The notes under the pieces were generated by a model. It searched no databases. It was not told where the DNA came from and worked only from the letters and a program-made list of their open reading frames with translations. Positions 36,602 through 45,909 of a stretch of 64,000 nt of DNA are shown piece by piece. The DNA comes from Clostridium sp. C2-6-12 (GTDB taxonomy: Bacteria > Bacillota > Clostridia > Clostridiales > Clostridiaceae), in the NCBI RefSeq assembly GCF_009928485.1, contig NZ_JAABNP010000008.1, forward strand, positions 1 to 64,000, written 5' to 3'. The number at the start of each line of letters is the position of its first letter. Within the stretch, counting starts at the first letter, position 1. The translations under genes and the position numbers were made by a program.

Positions 36602-37375
36602 TTATTTTCGTAAAATATCCAAGGTATGTGCACTTGCTCCTAATAAATCAGGCCTTTCACAGGTAGTGAAATGATAATCAATAAAAATCTTAAAGGTTTC
36701 TTCATCCATAGCATTTAAAACAGGTCTCATATAATTAGCTGGTCCATCTGCTGCTATTATTTGTATTCTTTCAAGTTTTGCAGCTTCATTTATTTTATTA
36801 ATATCTTCAAGTCTTACATAATCATATAAATCTTCTGGTTCAGCTATAACATGAAAATCCTCACTAACTTTTCCACTTTCAATAGATTTACGAATATTAT
36901 TTTCTTTAAAACCATATGTTATAATGCTATATTCATTCATACAATATGCAACTAAGATGATTCCACCTATTTTAGTAACTCTTTTAGCTTCTTCCAATGC
37001 TTTTACTTTATCTTCAAAGGTATACAAATGATACATTGGTCCAAACACCAATGTCATATCAAAAGTGTTTTCAGGAAATCTTGATAAATCTAAGGCTGTT
37101 CCTTGAAAGGCTTTTACTGTACTTCCTTTTGACTTTAAAACGCCTAAATTATGCTTTACAAGTTCAACTGCAGTAACATCATAGCCTTCATTAGCTAATT
37201 CTACAGAATATCTTCCTGTGCCTGCGCCAACATCTAAAATTTTTGCATTTTCATTATTTTCTAGGTACTTATGAATATATTTCATTGAAGTTATATATTC
37301 CACTTGACCATGCCTTCTTGTTAATCTTTTGTCTTCACAAAATTTATTATAGTATTTTTCTAAATCCATTCCCAT
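36602..37375 (-). CDS. Class I SAM-dependent methyltransferase
   Basis: The Rossmann methyltransferase has motif I as ILDVGAGTGRYSVELA, then the acidic VTAVELV and motif IV region FDMTLVFGPMYHLY. The target is unknown. The preferred start is ATG 37375, 10 bases after GAGGG, giving 257 residues; an ATG at 37435 lacks a binding site and adds a non-conserved tail. Confidence 0.8.
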   Translation of the reverse strand: MGMDLEKYYNKFCEDKRLTRRHGQVEYITSMKYIHKYLENNENAKILDVGAGTGRYSVELANEGYDVTAVELVKHNLGVLKSKGSTVKAFQGTALDLSRFPENTFDMTLVFGPMYHLYTFEDKVKALEEAKRVTKIGGIILVAYCMNEYSIITYGFKENNIRKSIESGKVSEDFHVIAEPEDLYDYVRLEDINKINEAAKLERIQIIAADGPANYMRPVLNAMDEETFKIFIDYHFTTCERPDLLGASAHTLDILRK

Positions 37376-37486
37376 CTTTTCATGTCCCTCATCTATTATT
37401 ATTTTAGTAATATTAAAATTTTCATCATTAATCAAACTAAAGTATTAAATCATATAATCACTTTAAAATTTGAAATTGCATAAGTA

Positions 37487-37518
37487 AAAAGTCACCAGAT
37501 ATTATCTAGTGACTTTTA
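37487..37518. terminator. Terminator between divergent/neighbour genes
   Basis: AAAAGTCACCAGATA pairs with TATCTAGTGACTTTT (one mismatch), loop of two bases, T on both flanks. It lies between the methyltransferase gene start and the ABC operon, so it insulates the latter from the left. Confidence 0.75.
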
Positions 37519-37633
37519 TCGAAACTTCCATCTACATAGTAACACAATGGAAATTATAAGTCTAGTAATTTATTTGTATAATGTTAGAATTTAATTAACT
37601 CGCGAGAATATGTTCAATTCATGGAGGCAAATA

Positions 37634-38605
37634 ATGAATGAAATCATATCTGTAAAAAATGTAAGTAAAGTATATGACATATTAAAAAAGGAACCTGGAT
37701 TACTTGGTAGCATTAAAACTCTTTTATCTAGAAAATACGAAAAGAAAATTGGTGTAGACAATATAAACTTTTCTATTAATGAAGGAGATTTTATTGGATT
37801 TATCGGCCCTAATGGAGCTGGTAAGACAACTACTATAAAGATGTTATCTGGAATAATACATCCTTCAAGTGGAGACATAAAAGTCATGGGCTTCACTCCT
37901 AAAAAATTGCAAAATTCCTTTAAGAAACAATTTGCTATTACTATGGGACAAAAAAATCAGCTTTGGTGGGACATACCTCCTTTAGATTCTTTTCAGCTAT
38001 TAAAGGAAATCTATGAAATTTCTAAAGAAAATTATAATCAAATTCTAGAAGAATTAACAACTTTATTGGATGTTAAACATCTATTAAAGGTTCCACTCCG
38101 TAATCTATCTCTAGGAGAAAGAATGAAAATGGAGATAATGGGTTCTTTGCTTCATAGTCCCAAAGTATTGTTTTTAGATGAACCAACTATAGGTCTAGAT
38201 GTACCTTCAAGGCGTAAAATACGTCAATTCCTTAAATATATTAATAAAGAAAAAAAGATAACAATAATTCTTACAAGTCACTATCTTGAGGACATAGAAG
38301 AGCTATGTAACCGAATTATTGCAATTAATAAAGGAAAGATAATTTATGATGGATCAATAAAATCTTTACCTTCAGCTGCTCTAAACTATAAACATGTTTC
38401 TGTTTCTTTTGATAATCAAAACGCACTTGAGTTATTGGAGCAGTATGGCGAATTGATAGATAAAACAGATACAAGTGCAAAACTATTAATAAAAAAAGAC
38501 AATATTAAAGAGTTTGGTCGAGAAATATTTTCTACTTCATTTTTTTATGATTTAAATATTGAAGATGTTCCTTTAGATGATACTTTTGAAAATTTATTTA
38601 TATAG
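37634..38605 (+). CDS. ABC-2 type exporter, ATP-binding protein
   Basis: The 323-residue ATPase has Walker A GPNGAGKTT, Q-loop MGQKNQLWWD, signature LSLGERMKME and Walker B VLFLDEPTIGLD with the switch His in LTSHYLEDIE. The MGQKNQLWWD stretch is typical of the COG4586 group, which pairs with two ABC-2 permeases as here. GGAGG is 7 bases before ATG 37634. Substrate unknown; drugs or peptides are usual. Confidence 0.9.
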   Translation: MNEIISVKNVSKVYDILKKEPGLLGSIKTLLSRKYEKKIGVDNINFSINEGDFIGFIGPNGAGKTTTIKMLSGIIHPSSGDIKVMGFTPKKLQNSFKKQFAITMGQKNQLWWDIPPLDSFQLLKEIYEISKENYNQILEELTTLLDVKHLLKVPLRNLSLGERMKMEIMGSLLHSPKVLFLDEPTIGLDVPSRRKIRQFLKYINKEKKITIILTSHYLEDIEELCNRIIAINKGKIIYDGSIKSLPSAALNYKHVSVSFDNQNALELLEQYGELIDKTDTSAKLLIKKDNIKEFGREIFSTSFFYDLNIEDVPLDDTFENLFI

Positions 38606-38619
38606 GAAAGGAATATGCT

Positions 38620-39423
38620 ATGAGAAAATACGTTCAAGTAATAAAAATGAATATGCAGATTTCCTTTGCATACAAGTGGAATTTATTATTGTCATCTTTA
38701 ATGGATATTTTTAGAATTATTGCTGAGATAATATTTTGGAAGGTATTCTTTGATACAACTGCAAGTAATACGGTTAAGGGATACAATTATAATTCAATGA
38801 TAACCTACTACATCTTTATGTTTATAATGACAACTTTAATGAATACCAATGACATAGGCTGGAAAATTGCAAATGACATCAAAAATGGAACTTTAAATAA
38901 TTTAATTATCAGACCTATTAATTACATTGGCTATTACTTATCAGAAAGCCTTTCTCAAAAATTGATTCAGCTAATTATAGTAATAATAACTTTTGTACCT
39001 TTATTTATAATGCAAGCATCAAATATAACTATTAATATATCTTTTAAACAATCATTGCTTTTACCATTAATACTTTTATTTTCATTAATATTAAACTTCC
39101 TCATAAATGTAATTATTAGTTTACTGGTATTCTGGCTTACTGAGGTTACCTCTTTCTTTTTCTTAAAGGATGTCTTATTGGATTTCTTATCAGGAAGAGT
39201 TTTTCCCATTGATTTATTACCTATCTCTATTGTGAATCTATTTGGAGTTTTACCTTTTATGTATTGTACTTTCTTTCCTATAAATATATTAACTAAAGGT
39301 ATAACAAATGATGTGTTTTTTATGGGGCTATTTATGCAAATAATGTGGATTGGAATTTTATACATTACAATTAAACTTCTTTGGAGCTTAGGAATAAAAA
39401 AGTATACAGGTACTGGAGCATAA
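38620..39423 (+). CDS. ABC-2 family permease, first subunit
   Basis: The 267-residue protein has six hydrophobic helices, with DIKNGTLNNLIIRPINYIGY between helices 2 and 3, a landmark of the ABC-2 (COG4587) permeases. It starts 14 bases after the ATPase gene and is followed by a second permease, so a heterodimeric pore is likely. Confidence 0.85.
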   Translation: MRKYVQVIKMNMQISFAYKWNLLLSSLMDIFRIIAEIIFWKVFFDTTASNTVKGYNYNSMITYYIFMFIMTTLMNTNDIGWKIANDIKNGTLNNLIIRPINYIGYYLSESLSQKLIQLIIVIITFVPLFIMQASNITINISFKQSLLLPLILLFSLILNFLINVIISLLVFWLTEVTSFFFLKDVLLDFLSGRVFPIDLLPISIVNLFGVLPFMYCTFFPINILTKGITNDVFFMGLFMQIMWIGILYITIKLLWSLGIKKYTGTGA

Positions 39424-39481
39424 AATTATTTCTTAAATTATAGCTGTGACTTATTAAATTTAAACATTGGAGGATTACCCT

Positions 39482-40267
39482 ATGAGATATTTTAAATTAT
39501 ATCTAGTATTTATAAAACAAAGCCTAATAAAGTTAATGGCTTATAGATCAAATTTTTATCTTATCCTTATTAACAATCTTACGTATTTTGCTATTCAGCT
39601 TATATTTCTTCAAGTTATTTATTCTCAAGTAGATTCCCTAGGCGGCTGGACAAAATATGAAATGATTTTTTATATAGGAACTTTTAATATAATAGATTCA
39701 ATATGGATTTTAGGACCATATTTTAATTTGATGAATTTACCTGAGCTTATTAGAACTGGAATGTTAGATTTTTACATTACAAAACCAGTCAACTCTCAAT
39801 TTATGATAAGTTTAAGAAATGTTGAGGTTGGTTCTATATTTAGTGCCTTCGCTGGAATAGCTATAGCTGCATATGCTCTAGAGTCAGGAAAAATCGATCT
39901 TACATTTAGCAAAACGATTTTATATATTATTACTATTTTTCATGCTTTGCTAATTGAATATGGTATGTATTTTATGATGACTTGCTTATCCTTTTGGATA
40001 ATTAAAACTGATTTTGTAGAAAAGGTTCATGGTATGTTATGTTATTTTTCTATGAGGCCAGTAGATATTTATAAAGGGGTTATTAGATTTATTCTTTGCT
40101 ATATACTTCCTTATGGATTGATTATAACAATAACTACTAAAGCTGTAGTGAAGAGTATTGATTTATCTGAGTTTATTATTTTTATAGCTTTGAGCTGGTG
40201 TTTTTTAGGATGCTCTATATTGTTTTGGAGGTTTTCATTAAAAAGATATAGTTCCGCTAGTTCTTAA
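39482..40267 (+). CDS. ABC-2 family permease, second subunit
   Basis: The 261-residue protein has six helices and the landmark LIRTGMLDFYITKPVNSQF (COG3694 type). GGAGG 7-8 bases upstream supports ATG 39482, not the in-frame TTG at 39467. It is the last gene of the three-gene operon and ends before the terminator at 40363. Confidence 0.85.
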   Translation: MRYFKLYLVFIKQSLIKLMAYRSNFYLILINNLTYFAIQLIFLQVIYSQVDSLGGWTKYEMIFYIGTFNIIDSIWILGPYFNLMNLPELIRTGMLDFYITKPVNSQFMISLRNVEVGSIFSAFAGIAIAAYALESGKIDLTFSKTILYIITIFHALLIEYGMYFMMTCLSFWIIKTDFVEKVHGMLCYFSMRPVDIYKGVIRFILCYILPYGLIITITTKAVVKSIDLSEFIIFIALSWCFLGCSILFWRFSLKRYSSASS

Positions 40268-40362
40268 AAGAAATAATCATAAAGTTTGATTTTGACCCAT
40301 AATCTATATCTTATTATGATTATAAATATTAAGTTTTGTTTTAAACATATGGAATAAAAACA

Positions 40363-40411
40363 CTCCCATTATAATAAATGTTACCTTGTAAAACATTTAC
40401 TATAATGGGAG
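40363..40411. terminator. Bidirectional terminator
   Basis: CTCCCATTATAATAAATGTT pairs with AACATTTACTATAATGGGAG with one mismatch around a 9-base loop, between convergent genes. Confidence 0.88.
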
Positions 40412-40419
40412 GGTATAAC

Positions 40420-41037
40420 TTAATTTAATTCTGAATAGCACTTATTAGCTATTTCTTTAATTTCCCTAGCTAGCTCAATTTTTGATGAAATAACTAATTT
40501 GTTAATAAAAGTGTTATCAAAAATTTCTAAGTAAAAATCTTTGCCTATTTCATCTAAATCCTCATAGTTTTTTCCTAGATTATGAAAGAAATCTTCTTCA
40601 CTAAGGCCAGTATTATCTATAAAGTAATACATATTAAGATTATTTATGTACTTTTCTATCATATTAAAATTATCTTTATTTACAACAAATCCAACAATAT
40701 AATCCTTATGTTTTTTATCGGATCCCTTTTTTACAGTTAAACCAAACATAGCCACTTCTGAGTTTTTCCTTATCTCAATTTTTTTGTATGTTATTTTTGC
40801 AGATTCTAGTTTATCTATGATTTCATCAAATGTTTCTTTTGAATCTTTCGTTTTATCTAAATATAATAACTTTGAAGAGATAACTCCAAGGCAAAGATTA
40901 TTGCTCATTAACTCTTTTAAAACCTTTTCTTTAAAAGCTTCTTTTTCCTTTATATCATAATATTCTATAAATGTTTGGGCCCTGCCTTCGCGTTCTTTAC
41001 TTTTTATCTTTAACTTATTCTTACCAAATAAAAACAT
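40420..41037 (-). CDS. Hypothetical protein
   Basis: The 205-residue soluble protein begins MFLFGKNKLKIKSKERE and is rich in Lys, Glu and Ile, with no membrane segment or catalytic motif I can recognise. GGAG 9 bases upstream supports ATG 41037; an in-frame ATG at 41055 lies before that site. It is monocistronic and convergent with the ABC operon. Confidence 0.6.
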   Translation of the reverse strand: MFLFGKNKLKIKSKEREGRAQTFIEYYDIKEKEAFKEKVLKELMSNNLCLGVISSKLLYLDKTKDSKETFDEIIDKLESAKITYKKIEIRKNSEVAMFGLTVKKGSDKKHKDYIVGFVVNKDNFNMIEKYINNLNMYYFIDNTGLSEEDFFHNLGKNYEDLDEIGKDFYLEIFDNTFINKLVISSKIELAREIKEIANKCYSELN

Positions 41038-41132
41038 ATGATTTTTCTCCTTCAATAAACATTTTATATTAATATAATATATCTCATATGCGGTGGAGTA
41101 AATAAGATTTGCAAAAAAACAAATAAAGTTCA

Positions 41133-41206
41133 GTTAAAAATCTAATCTTTTTGGAGGAAAGTCTTTTTACAATCAGAAGTAAATATATGTCCTACCTATA
41201 GGATAT
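41133..41206 (-). pseudogene. Decayed fragment of a tenI/thiE-like gene
   Basis: On the minus strand the fragment reads GHIFTSDCKKTFLQKD and then a stop. tenI at 42231 encodes GHIFATNCKKDLPPRG at the matching place, and the bases align with few gaps over about 70 positions (TTGGAGGAA..., AAATATATGTCCT). It overlaps the last codons of the phospholipase-like gene. Confidence 0.65.
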
Positions 41207-41914
41207 TTGATTTCTTGGTTTTTGTATATCTCTATAAAACTTAAACATTAAACCAGCTGTAGTTGCTTGTGCCATAGTTAAAACCTTTGAAGTGATTTTG
41301 TAATACCTAATTTGTCTATCTTCTTCTCTTGAATAATATGTATATATAAATATAGCATTTTTGCTATTGTAATCAATATAATTTATTAAGGACTTAAAAT
41401 ATAGTCCTCCTCTTTGAATTTTAAATTCCTCATAATGTTTATGAGTTTTAATTACCCAATTCTCATAATTTTTATGAGAATTTAAAAGCTTAACATTAGC
41501 ATGCTGTGGAACTGTTAAGTCTTGAATTAAATGACAAGCTGCACCTAAATAAAACATGGAACAATTAATATTACCATGCAAGTACTCATTTAATGCTCTG
41601 TTATAATATGATATACATTCTTTTCTTGCATTACTGCTTCCATACAAGCCTTTTTTTCTATCTGGGTTATAGAAATGACTATTACTTTTTAAATCTTGAT
41701 CAGCCCAAACTACTCCAGCATTAATATCATTTAAATATTTTTTCATAAGTGAATAAGCTTTTATGTGTCCATCATTTTTTAATATTATCAAAGATTGAGT
41801 ATTTATAAATTTATGAACTATACATTCAGCTTTCATTATTCTCTTCTTTACAGGATTTATAGTTTTCAGAAGCTTTTTTAATATGTATGAATATAATTTT
41901 TCTAGAATTCTCAT
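41192..41914 (-). CDS. Zinc-dependent phospholipase C-like protein without signal peptide
   Basis: The metal-binding pattern of the alpha-toxin N-terminal domain is visible: VVWADQDLKSNSHFYNP and YLGAACHLIQDLTVPQHA, with His and Asp ligands. The 240-residue protein lacks a signal sequence, the N-terminal Trp ligand of mature secreted enzymes and the C-terminal C2-like domain. It may be a non-secreted relative or a degenerate enzyme. Start ATG 41914 has AGGA about 9 bases before it. The stop overlaps a tenI-like fragment. Confidence 0.72.
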   Translation of the reverse strand: MRILEKLYSYILKKLLKTINPVKKRIMKAECIVHKFINTQSLIILKNDGHIKAYSLMKKYLNDINAGVVWADQDLKSNSHFYNPDRKKGLYGSSNARKECISYYNRALNEYLHGNINCSMFYLGAACHLIQDLTVPQHANVKLLNSHKNYENWVIKTHKHYEEFKIQRGGLYFKSLINYIDYNSKNAIFIYTYYSREEDRQIRYYKITSKVLTMAQATTAGLMFKFYRDIQKPRNQISYR

Positions 41915-42155
41915 AATCACCATTCCTATCAAGTGAAACTTGATACAGTTTGGGTTTAAACCATATCTGTATCTTGATTTAGCTTATGGCTCCAATATAG
42001 CCTCAGTGGATACAATTTAACCTCGGTGGCTAGACATTTAATAAACATTTCTATAATCTAAATTATTATAAACAAATATTTGACAATTATTCATGACAAA
42101 TAAAAGAAAATTCCATTTCAAGTTAAAAATATTAAGAATATGGACGGCAAAGTAA

Positions 42156-42193
42156 TAACCCATAACAACCATTGTTTTGATTGTTATGGGTTA
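42156..42193. terminator. Hairpin behind the thi operon
   Basis: TAACCCATAACAA pairs perfectly with TTGTTATGGGTTA around a 12-base loop. The flanking minus-strand TTACTTT is a weak U-run. The remaining gap to 41914 has GATACAG/CTGTATC flanking a GGTTTAAACC core near 41940 and no gene. Confidence 0.65.
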
Positions 42194-42230
42194 AGTCCCA
42201 AAATACTAAGTTTTTTATATCACTATATAT

Positions 42231-42953
42231 TTATATTCTGTTAAATAATTTCTTAGGATCTTTACATTTCATTAATCCTGACATAATGCAGATACCAGCA
42301 GCCCCAGCATCAATAGCTTCATGAGCATTTTCAGGAGAAATGCCACCAATAGCATAAACAGGAATTTGGACTGAATTACATACAGATGCTAAATAATCTA
42401 AACCTCTTGGAGGAAGATCTTTTTTACAATTAGTCGCAAATATATGTCCTGCAGTAATGTAAGTTGCTCCTAAATTAACAGCTTCTATTGCTTCGTCAAC
42501 TGAATGAATAGATACACCAATTTCAATAAATTCCTTTGAAATAAAAGGATTTGATTTTAAAACGTGTAGAGGTACATGAAGCTTTTTACAATTAAGTTCC
42601 TTTGATGCCTTATGATAAGTATGTAAAATGCATTCTGTATTATTTTCTTTGCATACTTTTAGTACCTTTTCCGCTAAAGCTTTATAGTCGCTTTCTGATA
42701 AGTCTTTTTCTCTGAGAACAACACTTACAGAACTTATCACTTTATTTGTATTATTCAATATGTGTGTGTTTTTGTTATTATTGTTCAGTAAATCTAGTTT
42801 TATGTTAAAATTGTTTAAGGCGTCTAGTTCTATATTTTTATTGTTAATTGTAATTAGTTCTTTGGTTTTATTTAAGGTGCATATATTTTTGATCTGTTCT
42901 AAAAAATCGTTACTACAAAGTTTGCGATTAGTAATTGCTAATAATTTATACAT
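42231..42953 (-). CDS. tenI: TenI-like thiazole tautomerase / thiamine phosphate synthase family
   Basis: The C-terminal two-thirds follow TenI: LREKDLSE, IGVSIHSVDEA, AGHIFATNCKKDLPPRGLDYL, VYAIGGISPEN, AGICIMSGL. The ThiE motif for pyrimidine diphosphate (GQxDxP) is replaced by LHVPLHVLK, so thiazole tautomerase is preferred over ThiE. Residues 31-72 are an Asn-rich insert not seen in TenI. The start ATG 42953 overlaps the thiH stop by 8 bases, so translation is coupled. Confidence 0.78.
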   Translation of the reverse strand: MYKLLAITNRKLCSNDFLEQIKNICTLNKTKELITINNKNIELDALNNFNIKLDLLNNNNKNTHILNNTNKVISSVSVVLREKDLSESDYKALAEKVLKVCKENNTECILHTYHKASKELNCKKLHVPLHVLKSNPFISKEFIEIGVSIHSVDEAIEAVNLGATYITAGHIFATNCKKDLPPRGLDYLASVCNSVQIPVYAIGGISPENAHEAIDAGAAGICIMSGLMKCKDPKKLFNRI

Positions 42954-44103
42954 ATATATAATCACTCATAACTACTTGAAGTCCATGGTTAGTAATTGCA
43001 TCAGATATTTCTTCTACTGACCTTCCATCTGAAATTTCAAATTGCTCATCACCTTTTGTTTCTTCATCCTGACTATGGCCTCCTATACCAACAGAAACTC
43101 CAGCTGAAATCTTAGTTGCGGCAAGTCCAATTACATTATCACGAAAGCGAGCGCATTCACGTGTTGATATTGTGATGTTAGCAAAAGGTAAAAAGATTCT
43201 ATAAGCAGTGATTATTTGAAGAAGCTGCTTTTCATGTACATCTTTTGGGTTAATTCTATCATTATTTATTATTGGACGTAATCTAGGACATGAAAGAGCA
43301 ATTTCAGCATGTGGATATTTACGTTGAAGAAGGTATGCATGAAGGCCTGTTGCAAAGGCATCCTTTCTAAAATCATCTAATCCAAGAAGCGCAGCAAAAC
43401 CAACACCTCTCATGCCACCTTGAATAGCTCTTTCCTGTGCATTAAAGCGATATGGGAAAATACGTTTATGCCCAGCTAAATGGAGAGTTTCATATTTATC
43501 TGAATTATAGGTTTCTTGGAATACAGTAACAAAATCTGCTCCACATTCATGTAAATATGCATATTCATCTGAATTCATTGGATATACTTCAACACCAACC
43601 ACATTAAAATATTTTCTAGCTATTTTGCAAGCTTCTCCAATATAAGATACATCAGACATGCTACGGCTTTCACCAGTAAGCAGAAGTATTTCTTGTAATC
43701 CGCTTTTTGCAATGTTTTGCATTTCTTTTTCTATTTCTTCAGAGTTAAGTCTGGCACGTTTAATCTTATTATGACAGTTAAAACCACAATAAATACAGTA
43801 GTTTTCACAGTAATTAGCTATATAAAGTGGCGTAAACATATAAACTGAATTACCAAAATGTTTACGTGTTTCTAATTTTGCACGCTTAGCCATTTCTTCA
43901 AGTAAAGGAAGAGCTGCTGGAGATAATAAAGCTGCAAAATCTTCAATATCTAATACATCTTTTCTTAATGCTAAAAGCACATCATTTGTTGTATATTTTT
44001 CATAATCATAAGCTTCCATTTTAGAAATAACTTGATCCATAACATCAGATTCTAGTATCTCCATGCCTGGCATATATTCCATATGATTAACTCGTTGTTC
44101 CAT
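42946..44103 (-). CDS. thiH: 2-iminoacetate synthase ThiH
   Basis: ThiH is the radical SAM tyrosine lyase that makes dehydroglycine for the thiazole ring in anaerobes. The cluster motif is CENYCIYCGFNC (CX3CX2C) at about residue 86, and the family's VGVEVYPMNSDEYAYLHECG and GLDDFRKDAF follow in 385 residues. GGAGGGG lies 8 bases before ATG. It follows thiG after 11 bases. Confidence 0.95.
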   Translation of the reverse strand: MEQRVNHMEYMPGMEILESDVMDQVISKMEAYDYEKYTTNDVLLALRKDVLDIEDFAALLSPAALPLLEEMAKRAKLETRKHFGNSVYMFTPLYIANYCENYCIYCGFNCHNKIKRARLNSEEIEKEMQNIAKSGLQEILLLTGESRSMSDVSYIGEACKIARKYFNVVGVEVYPMNSDEYAYLHECGADFVTVFQETYNSDKYETLHLAGHKRIFPYRFNAQERAIQGGMRGVGFAALLGLDDFRKDAFATGLHAYLLQRKYPHAEIALSCPRLRPIINNDRINPKDVHEKQLLQIITAYRIFLPFANITISTRECARFRDNVIGLAATKISAGVSVGIGGHSQDEETKGDEQFEISDGRSVEEISDAITNHGLQVVMSDYIYV

Positions 44104-44114
44104 TAAATCCCCTC

Positions 44115-44891
44115 CTAATCTTCAAGAAATCCTGTTAATGGTGATGAAGCAGAAGCGCCTTTGTCTAGAACACGTCCAAGACCTGAAAGATAAGCTGCTC
44201 TTCCAGCAATTATTGCACTTTTAAAAGCTCCAGCCATAGCTGAAATATTACCTGCAGTAGCAATTGCAGTATTAGCCATAACAGCAGCGACTCCCATTTC
44301 CATAGCTTCGCAAGCTTGTGATGGTCTACCAATTCCCGCATCAACAATTATAGGAAGTTCAATTTCATCAACCAATATTTTAATAAAATCACGTGTACTT
44401 AAACCTTTGTTTGAACCAATTGGTGATGCAAGGGGCATAATAGCAGCAGCTCCTGCATTTACCATATCTCTAGCTGCATTTAAATCTGGATACATATAAG
44501 GCATTACTACAAAACCTTCTTTAGCAAGAATTTCAGTTGCTTTTATTGTTTCATAATTATCTGGAAGAAGATACTTAGAATCACGAATAACTTCGATTTT
44601 CACAAAATCTCCACAACCAATTTCACGAGCTAATCTTGCAATACGAACTGCTTCTTCAGCATTACGTGCTCCTGAAGTATTTGGAAGTAAAGTAACATGT
44701 TTAGGTATATAATCTAAAATATTAGCACTGCCACCTAAATTTGCACGACGCAAGGCTAAAGTAATTATTTCAGCACCAGCATTTTCAACAGCGGCTTGTA
44801 TTAAATCTAGTGAGTATTTTCCTGATCCTAATATAAATCTTGAATCAAATTCATGTCCACCTATAATAAGTTTGTCTGTATTATTTTCCAT
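44115..44891 (-). CDS. thiG: Thiazole synthase ThiG
   Basis: ThiG joins deoxyxylulose phosphate, dehydroglycine and the ThiS thiocarboxylate. Visible are [11 protein letters not shown], the Schiff-base Lys in FVKIEVIRD, the phosphate-binding [18 protein letters not shown] and ANTAIATA. Length 258 fits. AAGGAG is 9-10 bases before ATG. The 207 bases upstream contain two stem-loops, so thiG may have separate control from thiF. Confidence 0.95.
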   Translation of the reverse strand: MENNTDKLIIGGHEFDSRFILGSGKYSLDLIQAAVENAGAEIITLALRRANLGGSANILDYIPKHVTLLPNTSGARNAEEAVRIARLAREIGCGDFVKIEVIRDSKYLLPDNYETIKATEILAKEGFVVMPYMYPDLNAARDMVNAGAAAIMPLASPIGSNKGLSTRDFIKILVDEIELPIIVDAGIGRPSQACEAMEMGVAAVMANTAIATAGNISAMAGAFKSAIIAGRAAYLSGLGRVLDKGASASSPLTGFLED

Positions 44892-45029
44892 GTTATTATG
44901 CTCCTTTATTTTCTAATGTTAATTTATGCCCGCCTGGCACCAGTACTGCATAAAGTCATATACTTTATGCTTATTTTGACAGTCACCAACTTTAATGTTC
45001 ATTTAATTAAAAGTTTTTATTTCTTAGAG

Positions 45030-45075
45030 TGGTGATAGTCATCAAGTCTTGTCACTTAGTTTTGATGACTGTCAT
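45030..45075 (-). promoter_or_regulatory. Stem-loop between thiF and thiG
   Basis: GATAGTCATCAA pairs with TTGATGACTGTC across a 14-base loop. A second hairpin, GCATAAAGT/ACTTTATGC, lies at 44948-44970. Neither has a U-run. They may be processing sites in the thi mRNA. No TPP aptamer motif (CTGAGA, ACCTGATCTGG) is found here. Confidence 0.5.
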
Positions 45076-45098
45076 TCTAGCTTAGTCAATATCACATT

Positions 45099-45908
45099 TT
45101 ATACTTCATCTATTCCAAGTATTAATCTTAAAACCATATTTGCTTGATGGCCTGCACAAATGGATACTCGTGGAGCCATTAGCCCTCGTCCTACCATTGC
45201 ACCTGTTATACCATCTCCACACAAATAAAAATTATCTGTTATTTTCTTTGTAACTATTGTATTGCTGCTTTCGTAGCCTGCCATTCCTGAAGCTGATACA
45301 ATTTTTTTCATTGGGTAAGTCTCAATAAGTGTATTTACAAGCAAAGCTTTAGCTGTAGGATTATCAAAAGCTTCACAAACTATATCATCTTCTTTAAATA
45401 AAGCTTGTACATTATCTTCTGTAACTCTTACAGTATCAATAGTTACTTTAATAAATGGATTTATTTCTTCAATTTCGTTTTTTAAGGCTTCTGTTTTATG
45501 TAAGCCTAAATGCTTAATCTTATATTGCTGACGATTTAAGTTGCTAGGTTCAACAATATCAAAATCAATTAGGTGCAAATGCCCCACACCAGTTCTTGCA
45601 AGACTTACTGCTATATTAGAGCCTAAGCCTCCTAGGCCAGCAATTGCTACTTTGGCAGCTTTAACTTTTTCAAATACATGAGGAGTATGTCTTGCACACA
45701 TTAAGCTTTCAAATTCATCTTGTGGCGGCATTTTACCTTTTTCAATAAAACTTACTTCATCATTTTCATTAAGCTCATAATCATCAAAGGTTTGAAATCC
45801 ATTTAAAATAGTTATTATATTTGTTTCTTTACTATAATTGCTATTGCGTAGCTCATGAAGAGTTAAACAATCAGTTACTACAGGTTTACCATTAATCTTA
45901 ATATTCAA
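45099..45908 (-). CDS. thiF: ThiS adenylyltransferase ThiF with ThiS-like N-terminal domain
   Basis: ThiF adenylates the C-terminus of ThiS. The E1-like fold has GLGGLGSNIA, DFDIVEPSNLNRQQY and AFDNPTAK. The first 65 residues resemble ThiS itself but end in KGKMPPQ instead of Gly-Gly, a known fused arrangement in clostridia. The start is taken as TTG 45908, 8 bases after AGGAGG; the GTG at 45917 lies too close to it. Confidence 0.88.
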   Translation of the reverse strand: MNIKINGKPVVTDCLTLHELRNSNYSKETNIITILNGFQTFDDYELNENDEVSFIEKGKMPPQDEFESLMCARHTPHVFEKVKAAKVAIAGLGGLGSNIAVSLARTGVGHLHLIDFDIVEPSNLNRQQYKIKHLGLHKTEALKNEIEEINPFIKVTIDTVRVTEDNVQALFKEDDIVCEAFDNPTAKALLVNTLIETYPMKKIVSASGMAGYESSNTIVTKKITDNFYLCGDGITGAMVGRGLMAPRVSICAGHQANMVLRLILGIDEV

Positions 45909-45909
45909 A

